A DNA stretch of 64,000 nucleotides from an uncultured Collinsella sp. (GCA_958443615.1 CAUCLI010000001.1:62001-126000); one strand, 5' to 3'. Numbered from the stretch's first letter, positions 17,463-26,237 are shown. The notes: generated by a model from the letters alone, not told the origin. Numbers and translations: made by a program.

Positions 17463-19112
17463 ATGTCTTTCGACGCCGATCTGTCCGAATTCACCGCGTT
17501 CGATTCCGATACCGACCATCCGCATGACGAGTGTGGCGTGTTCGGCGTCTGGGCGCCCGACCGCGACGTAGCCCGTCTGACCTATTTCGGCCTGCGCGCC
17601 TTGCAGCATCGCGGCCAGGAATCCGCCGGCATCGCCGTGGGCGACGGCGGCACCGTCATGGTCCGTAAGGACCTCGGCCTGGTGAGCAAGGTCTTCTCCA
17701 ACGCCGACATCTGCTCGCTGCCCGGCCAGCTGGCCGTCGGTCATGTCCGCTACGGTACGGCCGGCGCCAAGAGCTGGGAGGCATCCCAGCCCCACCTCTC
17801 CACTATCGGCGAGGTCATCGTGGCCCTCGCCCACAACGGCACGCTGGTGAACACCGATGAACTGCGTCGCCAGCTCATCGAGCTCGGCGTGCCCTTCAAC
17901 TCCAACTCCGACTCCGAGGTCGCCGTCAAGCTCATCGGCTACTTCACCCAGGAGACGCACCACCTGCGCGAGGGCATCCGCAAGACGATGGAGCTCATCC
18001 GCGGCGGTTATGCCATGGCGCTCATCAACGAGGAGGCCCTCTACGCCTTCCGCGACCCTCACGGCATCCGCCCGCTGGTGCTCGGCCGCCTGACCAACGA
18101 CGAGGGCGTCGCCGCCGCAGACGCCGCCGCGGCCGCCTCCGCGCTGCCGAGCGCCGCCGCCTCCGCCGAGGACCTCGTGGGCGATGCGGTCGCCGCCTCC
18201 ACCGCCGGTTGGGTGGTCGCCTCCGAGACCTGCGCACTCGACATCATCGGTGCCGAGTACGTGCGCGACATCCGCCCCGGCGAGATCTTGCGCATCAGCG
18301 CCGAGGGCCTCGTTTCCGAGCAGGGCGTGCCGGCGGCCGAGAAGAGCGCGCACTGCATCTTCGAGCAGGTCTACTTCGCGCGCCCCGACTCCATCGTCGA
18401 CGGCAAGTCCATGTACGCCTGCCGTTACGACATGGGTCGCAAGCTGGCGCTGGAGTGTCCGGTCGAGGCCGATATGGTCATCGGCACGCCCGACTCCGGC
18501 CTGCCCTCCGCCGAGGGCTATGCCTATGAGAGCGGCATCCCCTACGGTACCGGCCTCATCAAGAACCGCTATGTGGCCCGCACGTTCATCGAGCCCACGC
18601 AGGAGCTGCGCGCTATGGGCGTGCGCCTCAAGCTCAACCCGCTGCGCGACGTCATCGAGGGCAAGCGCATCGTGGTCGTGGACGACTCGATCGTCCGCGG
18701 CACCACCATGGTCCAGCTCGTGCGCATGTTGCGTCAGGCCGGCGCCAAGGAGATCCACATCCGCATCAACTGCCCGGAGGACATCTGGCCGTGCTTCTAC
18801 GGCGTGGACACCGGCGAGCAGAGCCAGCTCATCTCCGCGACCAAGTCCGTCGAGGAGGTTTGCGAGTTTATCGGCGCCGACACGCTCGCATTCCTGTCCG
18901 TGGACGCGCTGCTTGAGTGCGTGCCCGCGGGCGGCTACTGCACCGCGTGCTTCACCGGCGAGTATCCGGTCGCGATTCCGGAGAGCTTCGGCCGCGAGAA
19001 GTTCATCGAGGGCTATGTCCCGCGCAACCTCAGCAAGCCCGAGCCCGTGACCGGCCGTTGCGTCGTCGAGAAGGCCGAGGACCGCTCTTGGGAAGAGGCT
19101 CACGCCGAGTAA
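17463..19112 (+). CDS. purF: Amidophosphoribosyltransferase
   Basis: PurF makes phosphoribosylamine from PRPP and glutamine, the committed step of purine synthesis. The 549-residue protein has a 23-residue propeptide before the nucleophile Cys24 (DECGVFGVWAPDRDVARLTYF in parts), then the glutaminase and PRTase domains with PRPP loop VVVDDSIVRGTTM near residue 405. A ~30-residue Ala-rich insertion (about 212-245) interrupts the glutaminase domain just before WVVASETCALDIIGAEYVRD, where relatives have a short loop. The ATG follows AGAGGGGAA; earlier in-frame codons run through a palindrome and promoter. Cysteines near the C-terminus (YCTACFTGEYP) fit the Fe-S class. Confidence 0.96.
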   Translation: MSFDADLSEFTAFDSDTDHPHDECGVFGVWAPDRDVARLTYFGLRALQHRGQESAGIAVGDGGTVMVRKDLGLVSKVFSNADICSLPGQLAVGHVRYGTAGAKSWEASQPHLSTIGEVIVALAHNGTLVNTDELRRQLIELGVPFNSNSDSEVAVKLIGYFTQETHHLREGIRKTMELIRGGYAMALINEEALYAFRDPHGIRPLVLGRLTNDEGVAAADAAAAASALPSAAASAEDLVGDAVAASTAGWVVASETCALDIIGAEYVRDIRPGEILRISAEGLVSEQGVPAAEKSAHCIFEQVYFARPDSIVDGKSMYACRYDMGRKLALECPVEADMVIGTPDSGLPSAEGYAYESGIPYGTGLIKNRYVARTFIEPTQELRAMGVRLKLNPLRDVIEGKRIVVVDDSIVRGTTMVQLVRMLRQAGAKEIHIRINCPEDIWPCFYGVDTGEQSQLISATKSVEEVCEFIGADTLAFLSVDALLECVPAGGYCTACFTGEYPVAIPESFGREKFIEGYVPRNLSKPEPVTGRCVVEKAEDRSWEEAHAE

Positions 19113-19146
19113 CCGCGCGCCGTCGCGTTCCATCGTGCACTTTGTC

Positions 19147-19179
19147 CGCCCCCGGCGCTTCGGCGCCGGGGGCGTTTTT
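19147..19179 (+). terminator. Terminator of purF with UUCG loop
   Basis: A perfect 12-bp stem, CGCCCCCGGCGC with GCGCCGGGGGCG, closes a TTCG tetraloop and is followed by five T residues. It is a very strong intrinsic terminator, so purM needs its own promoter or readthrough. Confidence 0.95.
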
Positions 19180-19206
19180 CGTACCGGGGCAGCGGGGTGG
19201 CGCTGC

Positions 19207-19249
19207 GCCAACGTCTCAATTTGTGCCTGTCCCCAAATGAGACGTTGGC
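19207..19249. repeat. REP-like palindrome upstream of purM
   Basis: GCCAACGTCTCA (19207-19218) pairs perfectly with TGAGACGTTGGC (19238-19249); the loop contains GTGCCTGTCCCCAAAT. The CTGTCCCCAAAT core matches the palindrome 1.9 kb upstream, so purF is flanked on both sides by members of this family. Confidence 0.8.
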
Positions 19250-19298
19250 CCTGCTATCATGCTGTCTTAGGAATTCCCTGGGTCGAAAGGAACCTCAC

Positions 19299-20405
19299 AT
19301 GGCCGAGAGCAAGCACGTAACGTACGAGGACGCCGGCGTCGATACCGCCGAGGGCGGCCGCGCGGTCGACGCGATCAAGCAGATGGTCAAGGAGACCAAC
19401 CGTCCCGAGGTCATCGGCGGCATCGGCGGTTTCGGCGGCCTGTTCTCCGCCGCCGCGCTCAAGGACATGGAGGACCCGATCCTCATCTCCGGCACGGACG
19501 GCGTGGGCACCAAGCTCGTGCTCGCCCAGATCCTCGATCGTCACGAGACGGTCGGTCAGGACCTCGTCGCCATGTGCGTGAACGACATCCTCGCCTCCGG
19601 CGCCGAGCCGCTGTTCTTCCTCGATTACGTCGCCATCGGTCATATCGAGGCCGAGCACATGGCCAAGATCGTCAAGGGCGTGGCCGACGGCTGCAAGCTC
19701 GCGGGCTGCGCGCTCGTGGGCGGCGAGATGGCCGAGCACCCCGGCGTCATGCGCCCCGATGACTACGACCTCGCCGGCTTCACCGTGGGCGTCGTCGATC
19801 GCCCCAAGATGATCGACCCCGCCAACGTGCGCGAGGGCGACGTCATCATCGGCCTGCCCTCCACGGGCGTCCACTCCAACGGCTACTCGCTGGTCCGCAA
19901 GGTCATCGGCGTCGACGGCATCGTCCCGGGCACTCCCGAGGCCGAGGCCAAGAAGGCCGAGCTCGAGTCCATCGAGCTCACTCCCGGCCTGTCCCTGGCC
20001 GACGGACTGCTCGCCCCGACCCGCATCTACGTGAAGCCCATCCTCGAGCTGCTGCGCGGCGAGGCCGGCAGGCACGTCCATGCCATCGCCCACATCACCG
20101 GCGGCGGCATCACCGAGAACCTCAACCGCGCGCTGCCCGCGAACGTCGACGCGCTTGTTGAGCGCGATGGCTCCAAGATGGGCTGGGACGTCCCCGCCGT
20201 CATCTCCTACATCTCCGAGAACGCCGAGCTCACGCCCAACGAGGCCTGCAAGACCTTCAACATGGGCGTCGGCCTGATGCTGATCGTCTCCGCCGAGGAC
20301 GAGTCCGCCGTGACCGAGGTCCTCGTCGCCATGGGCGAGAAGCCGTTCCGCGTGGGCACCTGCATCGCGGGCTCCGGCGAGGTGAAGTACACCGATGAGC
20401 AGTAA
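19299..20405 (+). CDS. purM: Phosphoribosylformylglycinamidine cyclo-ligase
   Basis: PurM closes the imidazole ring to give AIR, the fifth step of purine synthesis. The 368-residue protein shows TYEDAGVDTAEGGRAVDAIK at the start, GTDGVGTKLVLAQ near residue 66, LVGGEMAEHPGVM near 143 and HITGGGITENLNRALP near 265. The ATG follows CGAAAGGAA. Its last 11 nt overlap the start of purN, so translation of the two is coupled; PurN acts two steps before PurM. Confidence 0.96.
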   Translation: MAESKHVTYEDAGVDTAEGGRAVDAIKQMVKETNRPEVIGGIGGFGGLFSAAALKDMEDPILISGTDGVGTKLVLAQILDRHETVGQDLVAMCVNDILASGAEPLFFLDYVAIGHIEAEHMAKIVKGVADGCKLAGCALVGGEMAEHPGVMRPDDYDLAGFTVGVVDRPKMIDPANVREGDVIIGLPSTGVHSNGYSLVRKVIGVDGIVPGTPEAEAKKAELESIELTPGLSLADGLLAPTRIYVKPILELLRGEAGRHVHAIAHITGGGITENLNRALPANVDALVERDGSKMGWDVPAVISYISENAELTPNEACKTFNMGVGLMLIVSAEDESAVTEVLVAMGEKPFRVGTCIAGSGEVKYTDEQ

Positions 20406-21132
20406 GGACGAGCAGTCCCTGGATGCGGCGGTCGCCGAGGCGCTCGCCGCGGACCGCGCCTCCGGCCAGCCGGACATCAACGAGCTGCAGGATGCTCGCG
20501 CCGCCCTCGCCCGCGAGGACCGCGCGCCGCTGCCCATCGGCGTGTTGCTCTCCGGCTCCGGCACGAACCTCCAGGCGCTCATCGACGCCATCGACGCAGG
20601 CACCCTGAACGCCGAGATCAAGCTCGTGGTGGGCAGCCGCCCTTCCGCCTTCGGCCTCAAGCGCGCCGAGGCGGCGGGCATACAGACGCTCACGCTCTCC
20701 AAGGAGATCTACGCCGACCCGATCCAGGCGGATGAGGTCATCGCCCATGAGCTGCTGGCATCCGGCTGCGAATATGTGGTCATGGCCGGCTACATGCGCA
20801 TGGTGCACGCTCCGCTTTTAACCACGTTCCCCAATCGCGTGATCAACATCCATCCTGCCTTGCTGCCCAGTTTCACCGGTGCGCACGGTATCCAGGACGC
20901 GTTCGGCCGCGGCGTGAAGGTCACCGGCGTGACGGTCCACATCGCCAACGCCGTGTACGACATGGGTCCGATCATCGCCCAGCGCGCTCTTGCGGTCGAG
21001 GAGGGTTGGGACGTGGAGACGCTCGAGGAGCATATCCATGCCATCGAGCACGTCCTGTATCCCGAGGTCGTGCAGATGCTCGCGGACGGGCGCATCCGCG
21101 TGCGCGAGAACCTCACGGTCGAGGTCCGATAG
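20395..21132 (+). CDS. purN: Phosphoribosylglycinamide formyltransferase
   Basis: PurN transfers a formyl group from 10-formyltetrahydrofolate to GAR. The 245-residue protein is longer than the usual ~200 because about 43 acidic/polar residues precede the fold, which begins PIGVLLSGSGTNLQALIDAI. The catalytic region INIHPALLPSFTGAHG is intact, and the Asp of YDMGPII is at the expected place. The start lies inside purM (ATG at 20395), a typical coupled start. An internal start near the fold has no better ribosome site, so the extension is probably real. Confidence 0.94.
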   Translation: MSSKDEQSLDAAVAEALAADRASGQPDINELQDARAALAREDRAPLPIGVLLSGSGTNLQALIDAIDAGTLNAEIKLVVGSRPSAFGLKRAEAAGIQTLTLSKEIYADPIQADEVIAHELLASGCEYVVMAGYMRMVHAPLLTTFPNRVINIHPALLPSFTGAHGIQDAFGRGVKVTGVTVHIANAVYDMGPIIAQRALAVEEGWDVETLEEHIHAIEHVLYPEVVQMLADGRIRVRENLTVEVR

Positions 21133-21205
21133 CCGTTCATGTGCGACGCGCGCCCGCAGGCGGTCCGCCCCGGGCGCGCGTCTCGTGTTGAGAGAGGAAG
21201 AAACC

Positions 21206-21862
21206 ATGACCATCAAGATCGAATCCGTTTTGGACGAGTCGTTCCGCCCGTATGGACGCGTGTGGGATGTCCCGCAGGCGTACCTGGACGAGCTTTCGGC
21301 AACGCTCGAGGACGGCACCCCTATGCCCGAGGCCCGCAGCTACGCGGCGAGCGACCCCGCGCTTGAGTCCATGGCTTGCGCCCCTGCCCTGCGCGCGCTG
21401 TTTTTCGGCGGCCGCCCGGCTCAGCTCGGCTGGTGCAACGGCCACAACACCAAGCTCAACTGTCTGGAGTACCACCGCGCCAGCGAGTTCAACTTCGGCT
21501 CGCGCGACTTCATCCTGCTGCTCGCCCGTGAGGAGCAGATCGTCGACGGCAAACTAGACACCTCCCTCGTCCGTGCATTCCGCGTCCCTGCCGGCACGTT
21601 GATCGAGGTCTTCGGTTCCACGCTGCACTACGCGCCCTGCCAGGCGAACCCGGATGAGGGGTACAAGGTGCTGGTGGCCCTGCCCGAGGGCACGAACGGC
21701 CCCAAGCCCGAGCTGCCCGAGGGCGCCCAGGGCGGTGACGCCGCCATGCTATGGGCTGCCGACAAGTGGCTCATCGTGCACGAGGAGTCCGGCAAGGGCG
21801 AGCTCGGCGCGTGGGTCGGCCTTGAGGGCGACAACATCGACATCGCCGACGCATTGGCTTAA
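21206..21862 (+). CDS. DUF4867 family protein
   Basis: A 218-residue cytoplasmic protein. GWCNGHNTKLNCLEYHRASEFNFG near the middle (in parts) is characteristic of DUF4867, whose biochemical role is not established; the pattern of His, Asn and Glu suggests a cupin-like metal or sugar-binding fold (inference). The ATG follows AGAGAGGAAG. It lies 73 nt after purN and 111 nt before the foldase gene, so operon membership with either is uncertain. Confidence 0.75.
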   Translation: MTIKIESVLDESFRPYGRVWDVPQAYLDELSATLEDGTPMPEARSYAASDPALESMACAPALRALFFGGRPAQLGWCNGHNTKLNCLEYHRASEFNFGSRDFILLLAREEQIVDGKLDTSLVRAFRVPAGTLIEVFGSTLHYAPCQANPDEGYKVLVALPEGTNGPKPELPEGAQGGDAAMLWAADKWLIVHEESGKGELGAWVGLEGDNIDIADALA

Positions 21863-21973
21863 GAACGCGCGACGTGGGCGGATGCGCCCGCTCGGTGTGA
21901 GACAATAACCGTATCTGTGGTAGACGCGGCCGGGTCCTACGGGCTCGGCCGCAATGCAAGAAGGGCACTCTCA

Positions 21974-23182
21974 ATGGCAGTGCAGAAAAAACAACCCAAG
22001 GTCAAGCGCGTGCCGGAGCCCGAGGCGGCTCCCACCAAGCGCCAGATCAAGCAGGAGCGCAAGGAGAAGCTCACGAAGACCGGCAAGGTCGTGCTCGTGA
22101 CGATCGGCATCCTCGCCATGCTGCTGTCTGTGACCGCCATGGCATGCTCCGGCGTCCTCAACGAGGTCAACAACAAGGAGGAGTACGTGCTCACCGGCGG
22201 AGTCGCGGCGACGGTCAACGGTGTCAACATCAAGGAGGACACCGTCACCAAGCAGATCATGAGCCTGCGCAACAGCTCGTACGAGAAGGACGCCGATTGG
22301 CTCGCCTATCTCGAGGGCCAGGGCCTCACCCCCGAGAGCTACCGCGAGAGCGTGATCGACAGCATCGCCCGCCAGTACCTGCTGGTCGAGGCCGAGAAGG
22401 AGTACGACATCACCGTCTCCCAGGAGGACCTCGACAAGGCCTGGAAGGGAGCCGTCGAGAACTACGGCGGCGACGAGAAGGCGTTCGTCGAGATGATCGA
22501 GCAGATCGGCTTCACCAAGGACACCTATCTCGAGAACATGAAGAGCTCTCTGGCCCAGACCAAGCTCAAGGAGAAGGTCGCCCCCTTTAAGGAGCCCACC
22601 GACGAGGAGCTCGTGGCCTACATCAACGAGAACCTCGATACGTACAACAACGCGCGCCGTTCGTCCCACATCCTGTTCAAGGTGGATGAGGATGCGACCG
22701 AGGAGGAGCGCGCGAAGGTCGAGGCCGAGGCTCAGGAGGTTCTCGACAAGATCAACGCGGGTGAGATCGACTTCGCCGACGCCGCGAAGAAGTATTCCGA
22801 GGATTCCTCGGCGGACAAGGGCGGCGACGTGGGCTGGGACAAGCTCACCAGCTTCGTGACCGAGTACCAGGACGCGCTCTCCGCCCTGGGCAAGGACCAG
22901 GTCAGCGGTCTGGTGAAGACCACCTACGGCTACCACATCATCAAGTGCACCGACCTGTTCAGCGTCACCACCGTGACCTCGATCGACGAGGTGCCTGAGG
23001 ACATTCGCGACTACGCGCTCGACACGATGGAGACCCAGCAGGTCTCCGCGGCGTACGGCGCGTGGCTGACCGAGTACGTCGAGAATGCCGACATCAAGAT
23101 CAACCCCATGCCCGAGAACGTTCCCTACAACGTGAGTTCGGACCAGGGCGCCGAGCAGGACGAGGATGATTCCGCCAAGTAG
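21974..23182 (+). CDS. PrsA/SurA-like peptidyl-prolyl isomerase (parvulin)
   Basis: An extracytoplasmic folding factor. The 402-residue protein has a ~40-residue basic cytoplasmic start, one membrane segment (VVLVTIGILAMLLSVTAMACSG, about 38-58, in parts), a SurA-like N-domain and a parvulin domain (RRSSHILFKVDEDATEEER near 230 to YGYHIIKCTD near 330). The cysteine at the end of the membrane segment sits where a lipoprotein cysteine would, but the -3 residue is Ala, so lipidation is doubtful. The ATG at 21974 follows AAGAAGGG; a GTG at 21917 is less likely. The YqeY gene follows after 17 nt. Confidence 0.9.
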   Translation: MAVQKKQPKVKRVPEPEAAPTKRQIKQERKEKLTKTGKVVLVTIGILAMLLSVTAMACSGVLNEVNNKEEYVLTGGVAATVNGVNIKEDTVTKQIMSLRNSSYEKDADWLAYLEGQGLTPESYRESVIDSIARQYLLVEAEKEYDITVSQEDLDKAWKGAVENYGGDEKAFVEMIEQIGFTKDTYLENMKSSLAQTKLKEKVAPFKEPTDEELVAYINENLDTYNNARRSSHILFKVDEDATEEERAKVEAEAQEVLDKINAGEIDFADAAKKYSEDSSADKGGDVGWDKLTSFVTEYQDALSALGKDQVSGLVKTTYGYHIIKCTDLFSVTTVTSIDEVPEDIRDYALDTMETQQVSAAYGAWLTEYVENADIKINPMPENVPYNVSSDQGAEQDEDDSAK

Positions 23183-23199
23183 GTGGGAAGGAGATACTC

Positions 23200-23646
23200 A
23201 TGACGTACGAAGAGCTGCATGCCGAGATGGTCGCCGCCATGAAGGCGAAGGACAAGGTCCGCCTGGGCGTGGCTCGCCTGGTGCTGGGCGAGCTCAAGAA
23301 CGCCGCTTCCCGCGGCGGGGCGCACGAGATCACCGAGGAAGAGGTGACCGCGCAGATCAAGCGCACGCTCAAGCAGACCAACGAGACGCTCGAGATGTCC
23401 GAGAAGGCCGGCAACAACGCCGAGCGAACGGAGAACCTGCGCGAGCAGGTGGCCGTGCTGGAGAGCCTGCTGCCCAAGCAGGTCTCCGGCGAGGAGCTGG
23501 TCGCGCTGGTCGAGAAGGTCATCGCCGAGGTCGGCGCCACGTCCAAGAAGGACATGGGCCGCGTTATGGGTGCGCTGACCGCCGCCACGAACGGCAATTT
23601 CGACAAGCCCGCCGCCGCCAAGGAGGTCGGTTCGCGCCTGGCTTAG
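23200..23646 (+). CDS. GatB/YqeY domain protein
   Basis: A 148-residue stand-alone version of the tRNA-binding tail domain of aspartyl/glutamyl-tRNA amidotransferase subunit B. It is all helical, with the family motifs KDKVRLGVARLVLGELKNA, EEEVTAQIKRTLKQ and GRVMGALTAATNG. The cellular role of YqeY proteins is not settled. The ATG follows GTGGGAAGGAG. It is the last gene before a REP-like pair and a terminator, and probably shares the foldase transcript. Confidence 0.92.
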   Translation: MTYEELHAEMVAAMKAKDKVRLGVARLVLGELKNAASRGGAHEITEEEVTAQIKRTLKQTNETLEMSEKAGNNAERTENLREQVAVLESLLPKQVSGEELVALVEKVIAEVGATSKKDMGRVMGALTAATNGNFDKPAAAKEVGSRLA

Positions 23647-23656
23647 CGTAATTGGG

Positions 23657-23812
23657 TGTGCAATTGGGGACGGGTGCAAATTACACATAGCGGTGCGGAT
23701 TGCGCACGGAGTTGTCCGGAGGGTGGCGAGACGGGTGTCTTGCCGCCCTCTTTTCCCGTAGCTGCTGCGGTATTTTTGGCATGTGTAATTTGCACCCGTC
23801 CCCAATTGCACA
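23657..23812. repeat. Paired REP-like palindromes in inverted orientation
   Basis: A 32-bp unit at 23657-23688 is repeated as an exact reverse complement at 23781-23812, 92 nt apart. Each unit is itself a palindrome (TGTGCAATT against AATTACACA, one mismatch) with a GGGACGGGTGCA centre. A third copy lies at 15011-15042. The arrangement looks like a BIME (paired extragenic palindromes). A terminator lies between the units. Confidence 0.85.
23719..23754 (+). terminator. Terminator after yqeY
   Basis: GAGGGTGGCGAGAC pairs with GTCTTGCCGCCCTC (14 bp, two G-U) and is followed by TTTT. It lies between the two inverted REP-like units. Confidence 0.82.
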
Positions 23813-23821
23813 CAAAAAGGC

Positions 23822-23880
23822 TTGTACTGTGTATAGGTGTGTATATACTGTACTTATCGAGCATATACAGTATGCTCGAT
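23822..23880 (+). promoter_or_regulatory. Promoter and palindromic operator of the GntR/ABC operon
   Basis: TTGTAC (23822-23827) and TATACT (23844-23849) are 16 bp apart. Two overlapping palindromes follow: ATACTGTA (23845-23852) with TACAGTAT (23866-23873), and ATCGAGCATA (23856-23865) with TATGCTCGAT (23871-23880), the latter perfect with a 5-bp centre. The first overlaps the -10. This is a strong candidate for autoregulation by the GntR protein encoded directly downstream. Confidence 0.6.
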
Positions 23881-23960
23881 CGCGGTCGCACCATGACGTC
23901 TGGAGGCGGCCGGGGCGCGGCGGGGACGCCTGTCGCGTATAAGGGAAGGAACGGTGATTC

Positions 23961-24338
23961 GTGGAAATCGTCATCTCGAACTCGATTAATCAGCCCATTT
24001 ACGAGCAAATCGTCCGACAGGTCAAAAGCCAGATCATGGCGGGTGACCTGAGTGCGGGCGAGCAGCTCCCCTCGATCCGCGCGCTTGCGAACAGCTTGCG
24101 CGTGAGCGCCATCACAACCAAGCGCGCTTATGCGGACTTGGAGGCACAAGGCTTCATCGAGACGGTGCAGGGTAAGGGGAGTTTCGTGGCGGGCGGCAAT
24201 GACGAACTGCTGCGCGAGGAGCGGCTGCGCGAGGTGGAGGACCACCTCAGCCGGGCGATCGACGCCGGCAGAGCGTTCGACTTGAGCGACGACGAGCTCA
24301 TCGAGATGATGAGGACCCTTTTGGAGGGTGACGACTAA
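23961..24338 (+). CDS. GntR-family regulator, YtrA type
   Basis: A 125-residue regulator with an N-terminal winged helix (IYEQIVRQVKSQIMAGDLSAG and LPSIRALANSLRVSAITTKRAYADLEAQGFIET in parts) and only a short C-terminal helical region, as in the YtrA subfamily that usually represses adjacent ABC genes. The GTG start at 23961 follows GGGAAGGAACGG. It leads an operon with an ABC ATPase (2-nt gap) and a permease. The ligand is unknown; in relatives it is often a cell-wall-active compound. Confidence 0.93.
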   Translation: MEIVISNSINQPIYEQIVRQVKSQIMAGDLSAGEQLPSIRALANSLRVSAITTKRAYADLEAQGFIETVQGKGSFVAGGNDELLREERLREVEDHLSRAIDAGRAFDLSDDELIEMMRTLLEGDD

Positions 24339-24340
24339 CT

Positions 24341-25297
24341 ATGATGGCATCAATCGCAAACGCCCCGCTCATCGAGGCGCGCGACATCATCAAGCATTAT
24401 GACGGATTTGCATTGCAGGGCGTTTCCCTTGCGGTGGAGCCGGGGCAGATCGTCGGATTCATCGGGCAAAATGGCGCGGGGAAATCGACGACCATCAAGG
24501 CGCTGCTCGGACTCATCGGGCTCGATGGCGGGGAGGCGCGCATCCTGGGCGTATCCGCCGAGGGGATCGCGGCCTCGTCTACGGACGTCAAGGAGCACAT
24601 CGGCGTGGTGTTCGATACCGTCTCCATGCCGCCGCATATGAAGATTTCCGAGGTCGGCAAACTCATGGCGCGCGCGTATCGGACATGGGACCGCGCGGCG
24701 TTCGAGAAGCATCTGCGTCGATTCAAACTCGATGAGGGAAAGGCGATCAAGGAGCTGTCGCGCGGCATGGGCATGAAGCTGAGCTTGGCGTGCGCGCTCG
24801 CACATGATCCGCAGGTGCTCATCTTGGACGAGGCGACCGCGGGGCTCGACCCCATGGCACGTGACGAGGTGCTCGACATGCTGCGCGAGTTCGTGGCGGT
24901 TGAGGATGCGGCGGGAAACCCGCAGCATGCGATCCTCATGAGCAGCCACATCACGAGCGACCTTGATAAAATCGCCGACACTGTGGTGTGCATCGACGAC
25001 GGGCGCATCGTGTTCAGCTGCGATAAGGACGAGATCTGCGATCTCATGGGTGTGGCGCGCTGCCGTGCGGCCGAGGTCGAACAGGTGCTTGCGAGCGCGC
25101 ATGCCCCCGCGGAGGTGCGTGTCTTGCACCATGATTTCGGCGTCGACGTGCTCGTTCCCGATCGGTTCGAGTTCATGCGCGCGTTCCCGCAGATCCCCTG
25201 CGACCGCGTGTCGATCGACGATTATATGGCGCTCATGCTCAAGGGCGCGGTGCCGCACCCGCGCGCCGCGGCCCAGGAAGGCGGTGATGCGCGATGA
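24341..25297 (+). CDS. ABC transporter ATPase
   Basis: A 318-residue ATPase subunit. Walker A GQNGAGKST is near residue 43, the signature is degenerate (ELSRGMGMKLSLACALAHDP) and Walker B is VLILDEATAGLDPM. The C-terminal ~90 residues form an extra domain, as in YtrB and bacitracin-type ATPases. ATG 24341 and 24344 are both possible starts. It overlaps the permease gene by 4 nt (ATGA), which ties its translation to the membrane partner. Confidence 0.93.
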   Translation: MMASIANAPLIEARDIIKHYDGFALQGVSLAVEPGQIVGFIGQNGAGKSTTIKALLGLIGLDGGEARILGVSAEGIAASSTDVKEHIGVVFDTVSMPPHMKISEVGKLMARAYRTWDRAAFEKHLRRFKLDEGKAIKELSRGMGMKLSLACALAHDPQVLILDEATAGLDPMARDEVLDMLREFVAVEDAAGNPQHAILMSSHITSDLDKIADTVVCIDDGRIVFSCDKDEICDLMGVARCRAAEVEQVLASAHAPAEVRVLHHDFGVDVLVPDRFEFMRAFPQIPCDRVSIDDYMALMLKGAVPHPRAAAQEGGDAR

Positions 25298-26004
25298 TGC
25301 GCATGGTCAAGATGGAGCTCGTCGTGTTCTGGCAGTATCTCAAGCAGCTGTCCTTCAGCATCTTGTTCATGGCGGTGTGCTTCGCGGCGGGAACGGGCAG
25401 CACGTCGGCGCTGCCGGGAATCATCTTCATGATGGGGATGTTCAGCCTGCTCAACAGCGCGAGCAACTACGACGAGCACAACGATTGGGCAGCGTTCCGC
25501 CTGACTATGCCCGTCTCGCGCAGGGAGGTCGTGTTCGGACGCTATCTCTTCGTGCTCATGGGCGCGCTGTCCATGTCCCTTCTCGTCCTCGTGGCGGCGC
25601 TCGGTCTGTCGATGCTCGGCCAAGCATCCGTGCTGCCCGAAGTTGTCGCGCGCGTGGTGCGGCTCGATGCAGATGCGCTGCGGGGCGGGATGTTCACCTT
25701 CGCGCTCTGCAGTGCCATGGGGTTCGCCATCGCATCGATTTCGATGCCGGTGTTCTTCAAGTTCGGCCAGACCAAGGCGACCCAGTGGCTGCCCTTCATC
25801 ATGATGTTCCTGGGCGTGGCGCCGTTCATGATCGTCGGATTTATGGGCGAGGAGGCCATGGGCGCGGCACAGCGGGCGCTGTCCTTTGCCGAGACGCCCG
25901 AGGGTCTGGCGATGTTCGCGGCGGGCGCCCTGATTTTCGGCTTGGCGTGCTACGCCGTGAGCGCTCTGATTTCTCTTCGGGTGTACAAAGCGCGCGATCT
26001 ATAA
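25294..26004 (+). CDS. ABC-2 type permease
   Basis: A 236-residue membrane subunit with about six helices (for example LSFSILFMAVCFAAGTG and FGLACYAVSALISLRVY) and the short cytoplasmic SRREVVFGRY loop frequent in ABC-2 permeases. The start overlaps the ATPase stop. GntR-ATPase-permease is a common three-gene unit for export of, or resistance to, antimicrobial compounds; the actual cargo cannot be told. A terminator follows 55 nt downstream. Confidence 0.9.
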   Translation: MMRMVKMELVVFWQYLKQLSFSILFMAVCFAAGTGSTSALPGIIFMMGMFSLLNSASNYDEHNDWAAFRLTMPVSRREVVFGRYLFVLMGALSMSLLVLVAALGLSMLGQASVLPEVVARVVRLDADALRGGMFTFALCSAMGFAIASISMPVFFKFGQTKATQWLPFIMMFLGVAPFMIVGFMGEEAMGAAQRALSFAETPEGLAMFAAGALIFGLACYAVSALISLRVYKARDL

Positions 26005-26058
26005 AAAGGCGAATGTCGAATGACCTCCATTCGGAAACTGTTTCTAAAATGAGGGAGC

Positions 26059-26094
26059 GAGGCGGGTGCGAAAGGGCATCCGCCTCTTCGTTTT
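26059..26094 (+). terminator. Terminator of the GntR/ABC operon
   Basis: GAGGCGGGTGC pairs with GCATCCGCCTC (one G-U) around GAAAGG and is followed by TTCGTTTT. Confidence 0.88.
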
Positions 26095-26237
26095 GGTGAA
26101 TCGGACCCCTCGAAACGGGGTGCTGCCGTAAGCGTTGTGTAAGCAAGCGAAGGACACGGAGCGATACGATGTAGTGTACAAACCGTATGGCAATATTTGA
26201 TGTGTGAGAGCAGCGATTCGCAAGGTGGATTAGGCGT

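Noticed and set aside
17274..19211. Antisense open frame across purF
   Set aside because: Runs through the purF promoter, palindromes and terminator and has no recognisable domain.
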